A stretch of DNA of 64,000 bases from Bacillota bacterium (GTDB lineage: Bacteria; Bacillota; Clostridia; Lachnospirales; Lachnospiraceae): contig JAEWIZ010000008.1 in NCBI GenBank assembly GCA_023386815.1, forward strand, positions 310,001 to 374,000, read 5' to 3'. Shown one piece after another: positions 52,691 through 61,194 of this stretch. The translations under genes and the position numbers were made by a program. Position 1 is the stretch's first letter. Each line of letters begins with the position of its first letter. The notes below the pieces were generated by a model. It did not search any database, was not told where the DNA came from, and saw nothing but the letters and a program-made list of their open reading frames with translations.

Positions 52691-54244
52691 GTGTTGGAAG
52701 AAGTGGTGAATGGTTTAGGGGGTGTTTTTACGGAAGTATTAGCTTTAAAAAATATAACGAAAGACTATCCAGGAGTAAAGGCACTTGATAATGTTTCAAT
52801 CTCTTTCAATAAGGGTGAAGTGCATGCTCTGATAGGGGAAAATGGAGCGGGTAAGTCTACTTTTATTAAGACAATATCAGGGGCAATCAAACCAACGTCT
52901 GGAAGTATCATATACGAAGGGAAAGAATATCTGTATCTGGAGCCTAAACAGGCCATTGATATGGGAATTGCAGTAGTATATCAGGAATTAATTCAGTTTG
53001 AAGCAATGAGTGTTGCCGACAATATATTTCTTGGTGTGAAGGAAGCTGAAACAGGACTTATATTAAATGAAAAGGAACGATGTGAGAAGACAAAAAAATT
53101 ATTAGAGGAGTTTGATTGTGAAATTCCCCCAACTACAAAAATACGTAAACTTTCGATTGCGAACCGTCAGATTATAGAGCTTGCAAAGGCAATGGTGAAA
53201 AAAGCGAAGGTTATTATTATGGATGAACCGACCGCAGCCATAACAGTATCGGAGCAGAAGAAACTTTATGAGTTGGTTCGTAGATTGAAAGAAGATGGTG
53301 TAACAATCATCTATATCTCCCATCGCCTGGAAGAACTGTTTGAAATTTGTGACAGGGTATCCATTCTTAGAGATGGGCAATATATTACTACACTGGATAT
53401 GGAAGGTACTGACAAACAAGGAATGATTAAGCATATGGTGGGAAGAGAATTGACTAGTGCTTATCCTCCAAAGAAACCAGCAGAGCAAGAAGTTGTTCTT
53501 GAAGCAGAGCATCTTAGCGGTAATGGAGTCAAAGACATCAGCTTCAAGTTACATAAGGGAGAAATCTTAGGATTTGCAGGCCTGGTTGGCGCTGGAAGAA
53601 CAGAACTGATGCACGTGATCTTTGGTGCAGCGAAAAAGACCAGCGGAATCTTAACGGTCAGGGGCAAGGAAGTAGAATTCCATTCCCCTAATGAAGGCAT
53701 GAAGGCGGGAATTGGATTGATTCCAGAGGATCGCAAATACCAGGGGTGTTTTATAGATAAACCTATTTCTTGGAATATATCTATATCGAATATTGATCAC
53801 TTGACACAAGGCGGAGTAGTGAATAAAAATGCGGAACAAGCGCTTGCCCTGAGCTATAAAGACCGATTAAAAATTAAAACGCCTAATCTAGATCAGCGAA
53901 CCAGCGGATTGTCAGGAGGGAATCAGCAGAAGGTAGTTATTGCAAAAGTTCTGGCATCAAATCCAGACATTCTAATTTTTGATGAACCAACAAGAGGAAT
54001 TGATATTGGAGCCAGATATGAAATTTATCTTTTGATGAATGATTTGGCAGAACAGGGAAAATCAATTCTAATGGTATCTTCCGACATGGAAGAATTATTA
54101 GGGATGTCAGAAAGAATTATCATTCTTCATGAAGGTCGCAAAACAGGTGAAGTTAGTAAAGAAGAATTTTCACAGGAGAAAGTATTAATGTTAGCTTCGG
54201 GATTACAGGGAGGTTTTACAAATGGAAAAGATAAAAAAGATTAA
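52691..54244 (+). CDS. Sugar ABC transporter ATP-binding protein (RbsA/MglA type), second copy
   Basis: The frame opens at GTG 52691 (517 aa), with further GTGs at 52703 and 52706; none has a well-spaced ribosome site, so the true start is uncertain, and homology begins near EVLALKNITKDYPG at residue 15. The first ATPase domain has GENGAGKST and IIMDEPTAAIT; the second has GLVGAGRTE, LSGGNQQK and ILIFDEPTRGID. Unequal halves are normal in this family. The gene overlaps the permease gene by 23 bases. It powers uptake of the substrate handled by this operon, possibly the C-glycoside or its sugar. Confidence 0.92.
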   Translation: MLEEVVNGLGGVFTEVLALKNITKDYPGVKALDNVSISFNKGEVHALIGENGAGKSTFIKTISGAIKPTSGSIIYEGKEYLYLEPKQAIDMGIAVVYQELIQFEAMSVADNIFLGVKEAETGLILNEKERCEKTKKLLEEFDCEIPPTTKIRKLSIANRQIIELAKAMVKKAKVIIMDEPTAAITVSEQKKLYELVRRLKEDGVTIIYISHRLEELFEICDRVSILRDGQYITTLDMEGTDKQGMIKHMVGRELTSAYPPKKPAEQEVVLEAEHLSGNGVKDISFKLHKGEILGFAGLVGAGRTELMHVIFGAAKKTSGILTVRGKEVEFHSPNEGMKAGIGLIPEDRKYQGCFIDKPISWNISISNIDHLTQGGVVNKNAEQALALSYKDRLKIKTPNLDQRTSGLSGGNQQKVVIAKVLASNPDILIFDEPTRGIDIGARYEIYLLMNDLAEQGKSILMVSSDMEELLGMSERIIILHEGRKTGEVSKEEFSQEKVLMLASGLQGGFTNGKDKKD

Positions 54245-55178
54245 TGTCGGAGAGAGAATAGCAGATTTATCACTTCCAATCTTGTTGGTTGCATTGGTTG
54301 TAATTTTTAGTATTATGTCAGATAAATTTTTTACACCAATTAATCTTACAAATGTTTTGGTGCAGAATGTTCATATTGCAGTTTGTGCGGCAGCAGTAAT
54401 GATAATTATGATAAGTGGTGGGTGTGATTTGTCCATTGGTTATCAGATGTCAGTTTCAGCAGTTCTGGTTACCAGGATGATTAGTGAAATGAAAGTTTCG
54501 GTTGTGGTTACATGTGTTTGTGGAGTTGCATTATGCAGCTTGTTAGGAACATTTAATGGATATATGGCTTTGAAATTAAAATCAAATACTATGATTGTTA
54601 CCTTGGGAACCATGGCGATTTTTCAAGGTATCTCTTATTTGATTAGTGGATCTAAGACGTATCATAATCTACCAAGATCTTTTATGTACATAGGGCAAGG
54701 TAAGCTATTTGGATGGTTACCAATCAATGTAATCATTATGATCGTAATTGTGCTACTGGTAGGCTTTGTAATGAACAAGACCGCAGTTGGGCGGAAAGTA
54801 TACGCGGCTGGTGATAACCCGGAAGCTGGTCGTTTGGCAGGATTAAATGTAGCTAAAATAAAAATTTTGTCATTTTCTTTCGCTGGTGTATTAGTTGGTA
54901 TTTCAGCTATTTTACTCGCGTCTCGTTCCGGGTCAGCTGACTCAGGTACTGGAGTAGGGATAGAGTTTACAGGGATTACTGCTTGTGTTCTTTCTGGTGT
55001 GGCATTAAAAGGGGGAGAAGGCACCTTGTGGAAGGTTATCGTAGCTGTATTTGTCCTTGGGGTACTGGGAAATGGAATGCAGCTCATAAATATGGGAACG
55101 TATCCACAATTTATTGCCAAAGGAGTAATTATGTTAGTTTCCCTATACCTTACAAACAAGAACACAGAGGTTGCGTAA
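54222..55178 (+). CDS. Sugar ABC transporter permease (RbsC type), second copy
   Basis: This 318-residue permease has about nine hydrophobic segments, with MIISGGCDLSIGYQMSVSAVL, KSNTMIVTLGTMAIFQGISY, AAGDNPEAGRLAGLN and the TACVLSGVALKGGEGT segment. GGGAGG lies 9 bases before the ATG inside the ATPase gene, so the two are translationally coupled. It forms the channel with the adjacent ATPase and lipoprotein. Confidence 0.93.
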   Translation: MEKIKKINVGERIADLSLPILLVALVVIFSIMSDKFFTPINLTNVLVQNVHIAVCAAAVMIIMISGGCDLSIGYQMSVSAVLVTRMISEMKVSVVVTCVCGVALCSLLGTFNGYMALKLKSNTMIVTLGTMAIFQGISYLISGSKTYHNLPRSFMYIGQGKLFGWLPINVIIMIVIVLLVGFVMNKTAVGRKVYAAGDNPEAGRLAGLNVAKIKILSFSFAGVLVGISAILLASRSGSADSGTGVGIEFTGITACVLSGVALKGGEGTLWKVIVAVFVLGVLGNGMQLINMGTYPQFIAKGVIMLVSLYLTNKNTEVA

Positions 55179-55238
55179 ACAGATATAAGCACAAAGAAGT
55201 GTTTATATAAATATTATTTACTTAATGGAGGATTTGTT

Positions 55239-56348
55239 ATGAGAAAAATTATTTCAATGTTATTGGTTCTAACAATGCTGGTTTTTAGTATGGCGGGATG
55301 TGGGAAAACTGCCACAGATACTAGTGTAAAAAGTGATAGCGAAGTTGCTACAGAAACAACGACCCCGGCTCCAGATACACAGTCGGCACAAAGCACAGAA
55401 CCAACTCCTGCTGAGGCTTATAAAGTAGGCTTTGTTACCTTTGGTCTTGGCGGCGATTTCTTTCAGGCGCTGGCAGATGCTTTTGTTGCAAAAATGACAG
55501 CGGAAGGCTGGGATGCACAATATGCGGATGGTAAATTTGATCCTACAGCACAAATTGAGGCATGTGAGAATTTTATTGCTATGGGTGTTGACGTTCTTGT
55601 ACTTTGGTCAGTAGCACCTGAGGCAATGGATACTGTTGTGAAGGCAGCAATGGATAAAGGAATCAAAGTGGTTTCCTTTGTTGCTCCTACCAGTCAGTAT
55701 GATGCATTAATGATATCAGACAATGCAGAATTAGCAGATAACTGTGCAAAACTTGCTGCACAATGGATTGATGAAAAGTTTGCTGATGCAGAAGATCATT
55801 CAGTACCGGTTGCAGTCCTAAGCTGTAGAACAGCAGAAACTGGTGTAGTACAGGCAGATGAGTTAATAAAAATCGAATCATTTTCCCAAAAAGCTAAATT
55901 TGTAATAGAAGTTGAATGTGCCGATGAAGTTATGAATACAGGTTTATCTGTAGCCGAAAACCTTTACATCTCAAATCCTGAAATAAAAGTATTCTTATCT
56001 GCGCACAGTGGACTTGCACTTGGTGTGAACAACTACTTCACAGGAATTAGTTCTCCAGTAACTGATTATTCCGAAATGGGTATTTATACAATCAACGGTG
56101 ATTCAGCTACAGCTGAAATTATCAAGAATTCCATGGATGGAAAAGCTCCATTGAGAGGAATGGTTCTGACGGGCTCAGTGGATGATACAGCACAGGAAAT
56201 CATGGATGTATGTACAGGAATTATGGATGGAAGCCTTGAAAAGGGATATATTAGGAAGGCAGCTACCACATTTGTATATGACAAAACAGTTGACGAATAT
56301 CTTAGCACGGGTAAAGTAACTAGTGTTACAGCGGAAGATTTTAAATAG
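55239..56348 (+). CDS. ABC transporter lipoprotein binding protein (RbsB type), second copy
   Basis: The 369-residue product has lipobox SMAGC (Cys21), a Thr/Pro/Glu-rich linker to about 60 and an RbsB-type two-lobe fold (YKVGFVTFGLGGDFFQALADAF, EACENFIAMGVDVLVLW, ADNCAKLAAQWIDEKF, MGIYTINGDSATAEIIKNSM). Compared with the binding protein at 34379 the sequence is clearly different, so the ligand probably differs too. RBS GGAGG. It ends the operon; a decamer repeat and two terminators follow. Confidence 0.92.
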   Translation: MRKIISMLLVLTMLVFSMAGCGKTATDTSVKSDSEVATETTTPAPDTQSAQSTEPTPAEAYKVGFVTFGLGGDFFQALADAFVAKMTAEGWDAQYADGKFDPTAQIEACENFIAMGVDVLVLWSVAPEAMDTVVKAAMDKGIKVVSFVAPTSQYDALMISDNAELADNCAKLAAQWIDEKFADAEDHSVPVAVLSCRTAETGVVQADELIKIESFSQKAKFVIEVECADEVMNTGLSVAENLYISNPEIKVFLSAHSGLALGVNNYFTGISSPVTDYSEMGIYTINGDSATAEIIKNSMDGKAPLRGMVLTGSVDDTAQEIMDVCTGIMDGSLEKGYIRKAATTFVYDKTVDEYLSTGKVTSVTAEDFK

Positions 56349-56396
56349 GGCTAATAAGAGCTAAAAAGCGTTAAAAAGAGCTAAAAAGAGTTGAGA
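56347..56396. repeat. Decamer tandem repeat, five degenerate copies
   Basis: Five consecutive 10-bp units start at 56347: AGGGCTAATA, AGAGCTAAAA, AGCGTTAAAA, AGAGCTAAAA, AGAGTTGAGA. The first overlaps the stop codon of the binding-protein gene. Like the 13-bp array at 267, it sits directly after a stop codon. Confidence 0.75.
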
Positions 56397-56407
56397 TAAA
56401 AATGAGC

Positions 56408-56438
56408 AGGATGCTTTAGATTATGTCTAAAGCATCCT
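56408..56438 (+). terminator. Intrinsic terminator of the deglycosidase/transporter operon
   Basis: AGGATGCTTTAGA and TCTAAAGCATCCT form a perfect 13-bp stem with a 5-base loop, followed by TTCTAAT. Confidence 0.8.
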
Positions 56439-56485
56439 TTCTAATATTGATTCCTTCTGTCATTTTACTAAATTGTTACAGGGAG

Positions 56486-56514
56486 AAAAAAGGAGAGCAT
56501 TTGCTCTCCTTTTT
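56486..56514. terminator. Bidirectional terminator
   Basis: AAAAAGGAGAGCA pairs with TGCTCTCCTTTTT over a minimal loop. An A-run on one side and a T-run on the other serve both convergent operons. Confidence 0.88.
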
Positions 56515-56602
56515 GTGTAAGAAAAGATGTTATAATCAGAGATAGGTGCTTTGGTTTTACTTTCGTCATCTGCCATAATGAAAATTTATGGAAAATCTTA
56601 AT

Positions 56603-57613
56603 TTATTTCTTGTAAAAATCATCTACCGCCTGGAAGAAGGCATCAATGTTCTCCCATTTTGACATAGGAGGAATATCGCAGCCAGAGGACACTACATAAT
56701 TAGGATATTTGCAGCATTGCTCCAACAGAGATAGGGTTGTAGTACGGATAGATTCAGGTGTACCATTTCTAAACTCACCTGCTGGGTTGACATTTCCCAT
56801 GGCTAGCTTATTTGCAGGGATATGGGTCAGCATTTCTGCCATATTGATGGCATTTCCAAAGTGCAGAACAGGAGCACCGTTTGTGATAATCGTTTCAATC
56901 TGTGGAATCGTACTGTTTCCGCAATTATGATATACTACAATAAAGTAATCATCCTGAACAGCTTCTACAATTCGTCTAACATAGGAAGCGGAAAATTCTT
57001 CTGCGAGAGAAGGGGATAATAACCCTGCTAAAGGCTCAGCGATTACAACTCCATTCGCACCCACATTTTTGTAGGCTTTACAGTAATCAATAATAAAGGA
57101 AGTAACCTTCTCTAAAACCTTATGTACCATATCAGGCTCGTCATAGCAGTATACCATTGCTTCTGAAACATCCATTAAGCGTCCTGCCAAAGAAAAGGGG
57201 CCGATTACACCAGCAAATACGGGACGATCCGTAATGAGGTCCATAGCTTTTTGAATGGCTTCAATATATATATGAGTACGACCGGCACCCACAGGTGGAA
57301 CAACAAGTGCATCTGCATCCTCCTCTGTGGATACGATACTTCCAACTACAGTTGGAACCTCATCATCTGAAAAACGGATGGTCGAACCAAAGCACTCAGC
57401 TTCTATCGATAAATCCATTAAGCTGACGGATGCAGCAGAATCTACTCGGTCAGCGATTAATTTCATTCCTTTTGCCTGAAGATCACTGTTTGAAATTAAC
57501 TCCTTTACAGTAATATCCATCAATTGAATTGCTGGAAAGGATAGAACCGGCATTGCCTTCTTAACCTTTGCCTTTAACATTGTATCAACCCAAACATTCA
57601 TGTTTTGCTTCAT
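56603..57613 (-). CDS. UroD-family methyltransferase (MtaA/MtbA-like)
   Basis: The 336-residue protein has the full zinc-site pattern of corrinoid methyltransferases: His229 and Cys231 in YHNCGN and Cys312 in SSGCDIPPMSKWEN. Other motifs are VIGPFSLAGRLMD and AMGNVNPAGEF. Such enzymes pass methyl groups between a corrinoid protein and a thiol or other acceptor. A corrinoid protein gene lies 1.7 kb away at 59272. It differs from the UroD-like protein at 50259, which lacks the last Cys. RBS AAGGAG before ATG 57613. Substrate unknown. Confidence 0.85.
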   Translation of the reverse strand: MKQNMNVWVDTMLKAKVKKAMPVLSFPAIQLMDITVKELISNSDLQAKGMKLIADRVDSAASVSLMDLSIEAECFGSTIRFSDDEVPTVVGSIVSTEEDADALVVPPVGAGRTHIYIEAIQKAMDLITDRPVFAGVIGPFSLAGRLMDVSEAMVYCYDEPDMVHKVLEKVTSFIIDYCKAYKNVGANGVVIAEPLAGLLSPSLAEEFSASYVRRIVEAVQDDYFIVVYHNCGNSTIPQIETIITNGAPVLHFGNAINMAEMLTHIPANKLAMGNVNPAGEFRNGTPESIRTTTLSLLEQCCKYPNYVVSSGCDIPPMSKWENIDAFFQAVDDFYKK

Positions 57614-57833
57614 TTTATTATACTCCTTAAAATAATATTTATAGATGTCCGGAATCTTAAGCCGTATTTATAAGTAGCGCTTAGGATGCCTTACATTGAT
57701 TTTATAAATATTATCACGATTTATATTAAGAGATTGGTAATAAATTTAGAAAACATGTGTTTATTTTACAAGTTACAAAAAAGAATTAAAACTTACGATA
57801 GAAGTACAATCAGTGTCAAACCTCACCATCCCT

Positions 57834-59090
57834 TTATTTTCTGTACTGCTTTGGTGTTAGGCCGGTATATTTCTTAAAAACCTTTGAAAAATAACTCTGA
57901 TCCTCAAAACCGGTAGCGATCGCGATATTTATAATAGAATAATCTGTATTCGTAAGTAATCGTTTACTCTCTTCTACACGAACCATATTCAGATACTCCT
58001 TAAAGGTGGAACGGGAGGACTGTTTGAATATAGATGAAAAATAAGCAGGATTTAGATGAACATGTGAAGCTACATCCTCCAGTGTTATATTTTTTGCAAA
58101 ATTATTAGAGATAAAGAGCATTGCCTTTTTCATCATTTCATGGTTTTTAGAAGGAATGTAGTTAAACATGGATTCCGTAAACACTTCAACGGTTTCCTGC
58201 AACTTAAAACATAAGGAATCAATGTTTGTAATTTGTTGAAGCGATTTTAAAAACTGATTATTGATTTTTAAGATACTGTCGGAGGCAGCTCCTCCTTCAA
58301 TCGCAGTTCTGGACAGTAAAGAACATAATTCAATGGCCCTGGTTTTAACATTGTCCAGATTATTTCCACCGGAAAAAAGAACGTATCCCAGTAGATCGTT
58401 TAGAATACCCTTTGCTTCCCCGACATCACCTGCTTTTACCTTTGCCAAAAGTGCTTTTTCCTTTTCATAAGGATAGGATGAGGATAGACTTACACCGGAA
58501 TTTTTATACATCTGAATCGACTCACTGATTTTTGATTGTTGGTGCAGTTTGCTCTGATTAATAATTAATTGCTGCTTACCTTCACTGAGTAGGTTAGAAA
58601 ATAGATAATACAGCAAACGACTGATTTGTGTAACGATGGCCGGAGGAACCACCTTGAGGCTGGAGGATTCCTCATACATTTCAATTAATGAATAGGTAGG
58701 AATGTGATATCGCTTGTCCAGATCATGGATTAACAGGGAATCCGGGGCATCCATTAAAAACGGGCCAACTAAAACAGAACCCCAAAAGGAGCCACTATTT
58801 AACAAGGGGAATACAATATGGTTTAAATTAGCGTGGCAGGAAAAAATATATGTTTCACCAATGCTAATAGCTCTTTTGCTAGCATTAATATGTATTCTGT
58901 CACAGGTTTCATTGGAGGGAAGATATTTTTGAAAAATACTGCAAAAATTAGTGCTTTTTCCACAGGATTCAAGGATGATACCTTGCTCGTCAATCACCTG
59001 AATGGGAAGTCCGGTACAGGCTTCAAAGGATTCCAGCATCTCGTTTAATTGATTCTTAGGAATGAGTGTATATAAATAAGGGGGCTGCAT
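57834..59090 (-). CDS. AraC-family regulator with PocR sensory domain
   Basis: The ATG at 59090 lies 9 bases after AAAGGAG; an upstream in-frame ATG at 59114 would put that site inside the gene. Of 418 residues, about 12-165 look like a PocR domain, with conserved cysteines Cys50 (TNFCSIF), Cys63 (ETCDR) and Cys85 (FSCHANLNHIVFPL). The C-terminal 105 residues hold two AraC helix-turn-helix units (VASHVHLNPAYFSSIFKQSS, ATGFEDQSYFSKVFKKYTG). PocR domains are common in regulators of propanediol and corrinoid-methyl pathways. It is divergent from the corrinoid gene, its likely target. Confidence 0.88.
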   Translation of the reverse strand: MQPPYLYTLIPKNQLNEMLESFEACTGLPIQVIDEQGIILESCGKSTNFCSIFQKYLPSNETCDRIHINASKRAISIGETYIFSCHANLNHIVFPLLNSGSFWGSVLVGPFLMDAPDSLLIHDLDKRYHIPTYSLIEMYEESSSLKVVPPAIVTQISRLLYYLFSNLLSEGKQQLIINQSKLHQQSKISESIQMYKNSGVSLSSSYPYEKEKALLAKVKAGDVGEAKGILNDLLGYVLFSGGNNLDNVKTRAIELCSLLSRTAIEGGAASDSILKINNQFLKSLQQITNIDSLCFKLQETVEVFTESMFNYIPSKNHEMMKKAMLFISNNFAKNITLEDVASHVHLNPAYFSSIFKQSSRSTFKEYLNMVRVEESKRLLTNTDYSIINIAIATGFEDQSYFSKVFKKYTGLTPKQYRK

Positions 59091-59157
59091 ATAGCGATAC
59101 TCCTTTCTAGGCATTCGTTCAATCTATGTATTTATTATAACATGAAAACATATAAAA

Positions 59158-59171
59158 AAAGTACATACTTT
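59158..59171. promoter_or_regulatory. Palindrome between the PocR regulator and corrinoid genes
   Basis: AAAGTA-CA-TACTTT lies midway in the 180-bp divergent gap. It could be a binding site for the regulator, though AT-rich palindromes arise by chance. Confidence 0.3.
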
Positions 59172-59271
59172 CTAAAATTATTACAAAAGAAGAATTATGT
59201 ATTGGTTATACTATTAAATATCGGAAGAAGATAATATTAGAAGTTGAAGTAATGTTCAGGAGGGTATTTTT

Positions 59272-59919
59272 ATGGCAGTGATTGAAGAGATTTCAGAATT
59301 TTTACAGAAAGGCCGTGCAAAAAATGTTAAGGTGTTGGTTCAGCAGGCTATTGACGAAAATTATGATCCCAAAATCATATTAAATGAGGGATTACTCTCT
59401 GGTATGATGATCATCGGTGAGAAATTTAAACATAATGAGGTTTTCGTACCGGAAGTTTTAGTTGCTGCAAGAGCTATGAACGCAGGGCTAGAGATTCTGG
59501 AACCAAAATTGATTGAAGTTGGTAATGAACCGGTAGGAAAAGCCGTAATTGGAACAGTAAAAGGGGATTTACATGATATCGGTAAAAATCTGGTTACAAT
59601 GATGCTTAAGGGTGCTGGTCTTGAGGTTCATGATATTGGTGTGGACGCTCCTCCGGAAGCTTTTATAAATAAGGCAGAAGAAGTAGGTGCAGATATCATC
59701 TGTATGTCAGCTCTATTAACAACAACAATGCCAAGTATGCAAAATGTAATTGAAGTAATGAAAGAGCAAGGAGTTAGAGACAAATATATCATAATGGTTG
59801 GTGGTGCACCGGTGAATCAAATCTTTTCCGACCAAATTGGAGCAGATTATTATACCCCGGATGCAGCAACTGCAGCTGAGACAGCAAAGAAAATTATGTT
59901 ATTAAGAAAAGTAGGTTAA
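59272..59919 (+). CDS. Corrinoid (B12-binding) methyl-carrier protein
   Basis: The 215-residue protein has the two domains of MtmC/MtbC-type carriers: a four-helix cap (1-85, with LLSGMMIIGEKF and FVPEVLVAARAM) and a Rossmann-like B12 domain. The cobalt-binding motif GDLHDIGKN is present with His101, followed by SALLTTTM and VGGAPVNQIFSDQIGADYY. It shuttles methyl groups between a substrate-specific methyltransferase and an acceptor enzyme. The substrate-side methyltransferase (MttB, MtaB or MtrH type) is not in this window; the UroD-like proteins are acceptor-side candidates. RBS AGGAGGG. Confidence 0.95.
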   Translation: MAVIEEISEFLQKGRAKNVKVLVQQAIDENYDPKIILNEGLLSGMMIIGEKFKHNEVFVPEVLVAARAMNAGLEILEPKLIEVGNEPVGKAVIGTVKGDLHDIGKNLVTMMLKGAGLEVHDIGVDAPPEAFINKAEEVGADIICMSALLTTTMPSMQNVIEVMKEQGVRDKYIIMVGGAPVNQIFSDQIGADYYTPDAATAAETAKKIMLLRKVG

Positions 59920-60001
59920 TAACTTGAACATAGGGAGCCTAATAGGCAAATAATCCTAGGTGTTAAAATAGAACATAACCTTACATATGATGCGTGAACA
60001 T

Positions 60002-60033
60002 AAAACCCGGAGGAAATATACTCTGGGTTTTTT
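60002..60033 (+). terminator. Intrinsic terminator after the corrinoid gene
   Basis: AAAACCCGGAG pairs with CTCTGGGTTTT (one G:U) across GAAATATA and runs into TTTTTT. Confidence 0.88.
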
Positions 60034-60158
60034 GCATATCACATAGTAGCATTAGTTTTAACACAGTACACTCGATTTATCTATTTGCATAAGATAGATA
60101 AAAGCAATTCGCAGCAAATATTCTAGCACATGGAATGTTGATTGCAAGGAGTGATTTT

Positions 60159-61088
60159 GTGAATAACAAAGGTATTAAAATAAGTGAAACTGTAAGATTT
60201 GATTTACAAAGAAGAGCGGTATCCCATACGACCTCAGCTTCCTGGCAGAACATTCCCCATGTGACTTATATTTATGAACCGGATATAACGGATTTCTACG
60301 ACGAGTTTAAAAAGCTAGCAAAGGCAAGAAATAACCTAGGTCAGAAGCTTACTTTTAATACAATGATGATTAAAATTATTGTTGAGGGATTATTGGTGGC
60401 AAAGGATTTAAATTCGTATATAAACTATAATCATCAAAAAAGCGAAGGGTTAACATATATTTTAGAGAATATTAATGTATCGATACCTTGGCTTTTATCT
60501 GATGGCAGAATGATTACCCTTACAATACCGAATGCTGAAAAAATGTCATTAAAAAATATTTCTGAGTATATATCGAGTTTGTCAAAGAAAATTGAAAAAA
60601 CCAATATGGATGAGCTGTTTTATCAATTAGCATTCGCTGATACGGTTAAAGAGTTGAAAAGCTTTCATTTAAGTATTATACGGAGAGTTTTTGCTTCGAA
60701 AATAACAAGATACCGAGTAAAAGGTCTTTCGGGCAAAGAAAAAGAGAATTATTACAATATACCGGAAACAGAACGTTTAATAGAAAAGGATGTCGTCTCC
60801 GGAACAGTCACCGTCTCAAATATAGGTTCTTTATATAAAGAACAAAAGGGTAGTCTCGCATTACTTGAAATTATACCACCCCAGGTTTTTGCCATTGGTA
60901 TTGGCTCCGTTCAGGAAAGGCCTGGTGTGATTGTACAAAGGGATGGGAAGAAGGAGATTGGGGTAAGAAAAATACTTCCAATGTGTTTAGCATTCGACCA
61001 TAGGGCTGTCGATTTCAGTTCTGTTATTCCATTTATAAAGAGACTTGATGTGATTTTCGCAGAGCCGGAGGTCATTCGTAAGTGGTAA
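60159..61088 (+). CDS. Stand-alone acyltransferase of the 2-oxoacid dehydrogenase E2 fold
   Basis: GTG 60159 lies 7 bases after AAGGAG; the ATG at 60135 precedes that site. The 309-residue protein matches only the catalytic E2/chloramphenicol-acetyltransferase-like domain: RRAVSHTTSASWQNIPHVT, LTFNTMMIKIIVEGLL, VSGTVTVSNIGSL, PPQVFAIGIGS and FDHRAVDFSS (His281, Asp285). There is no lipoyl or E3-binding domain, and the usual HRxxDG reads HRAVDF, losing the glycine. No E1 or E3 gene is nearby, so it is unlikely to be part of a dehydrogenase complex. It may acylate another substrate. Function unknown. Confidence 0.75.
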   Translation: MNNKGIKISETVRFDLQRRAVSHTTSASWQNIPHVTYIYEPDITDFYDEFKKLAKARNNLGQKLTFNTMMIKIIVEGLLVAKDLNSYINYNHQKSEGLTYILENINVSIPWLLSDGRMITLTIPNAEKMSLKNISEYISSLSKKIEKTNMDELFYQLAFADTVKELKSFHLSIIRRVFASKITRYRVKGLSGKEKENYYNIPETERLIEKDVVSGTVTVSNIGSLYKEQKGSLALLEIIPPQVFAIGIGSVQERPGVIVQRDGKKEIGVRKILPMCLAFDHRAVDFSSVIPFIKRLDVIFAEPEVIRKW

Positions 61089-61194
61089 TAGGATTCTCTG
61101 GTAAAGAGGCACTATTCTATGTTATACTTTAAACTGAGTTATGATAAATTACAAAATGATTCGATCTGTTGAATATTAGCAAAGGTGCTGTCAT

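Noticed and set aside
54662..55192. 176-codon minus-strand frame opposite the RbsC-type gene
   Set aside because: It lies wholly antisense to a clear permease gene, has no ribosome site and reads as a mirror of hydrophobic codons.
59091..59271. Possible cobalamin riboswitch before the corrinoid-protein gene
   Set aside because: The gap is only 180 bp and lacks a B12-box-like segment; the divergent PocR-AraC regulator explains control better.
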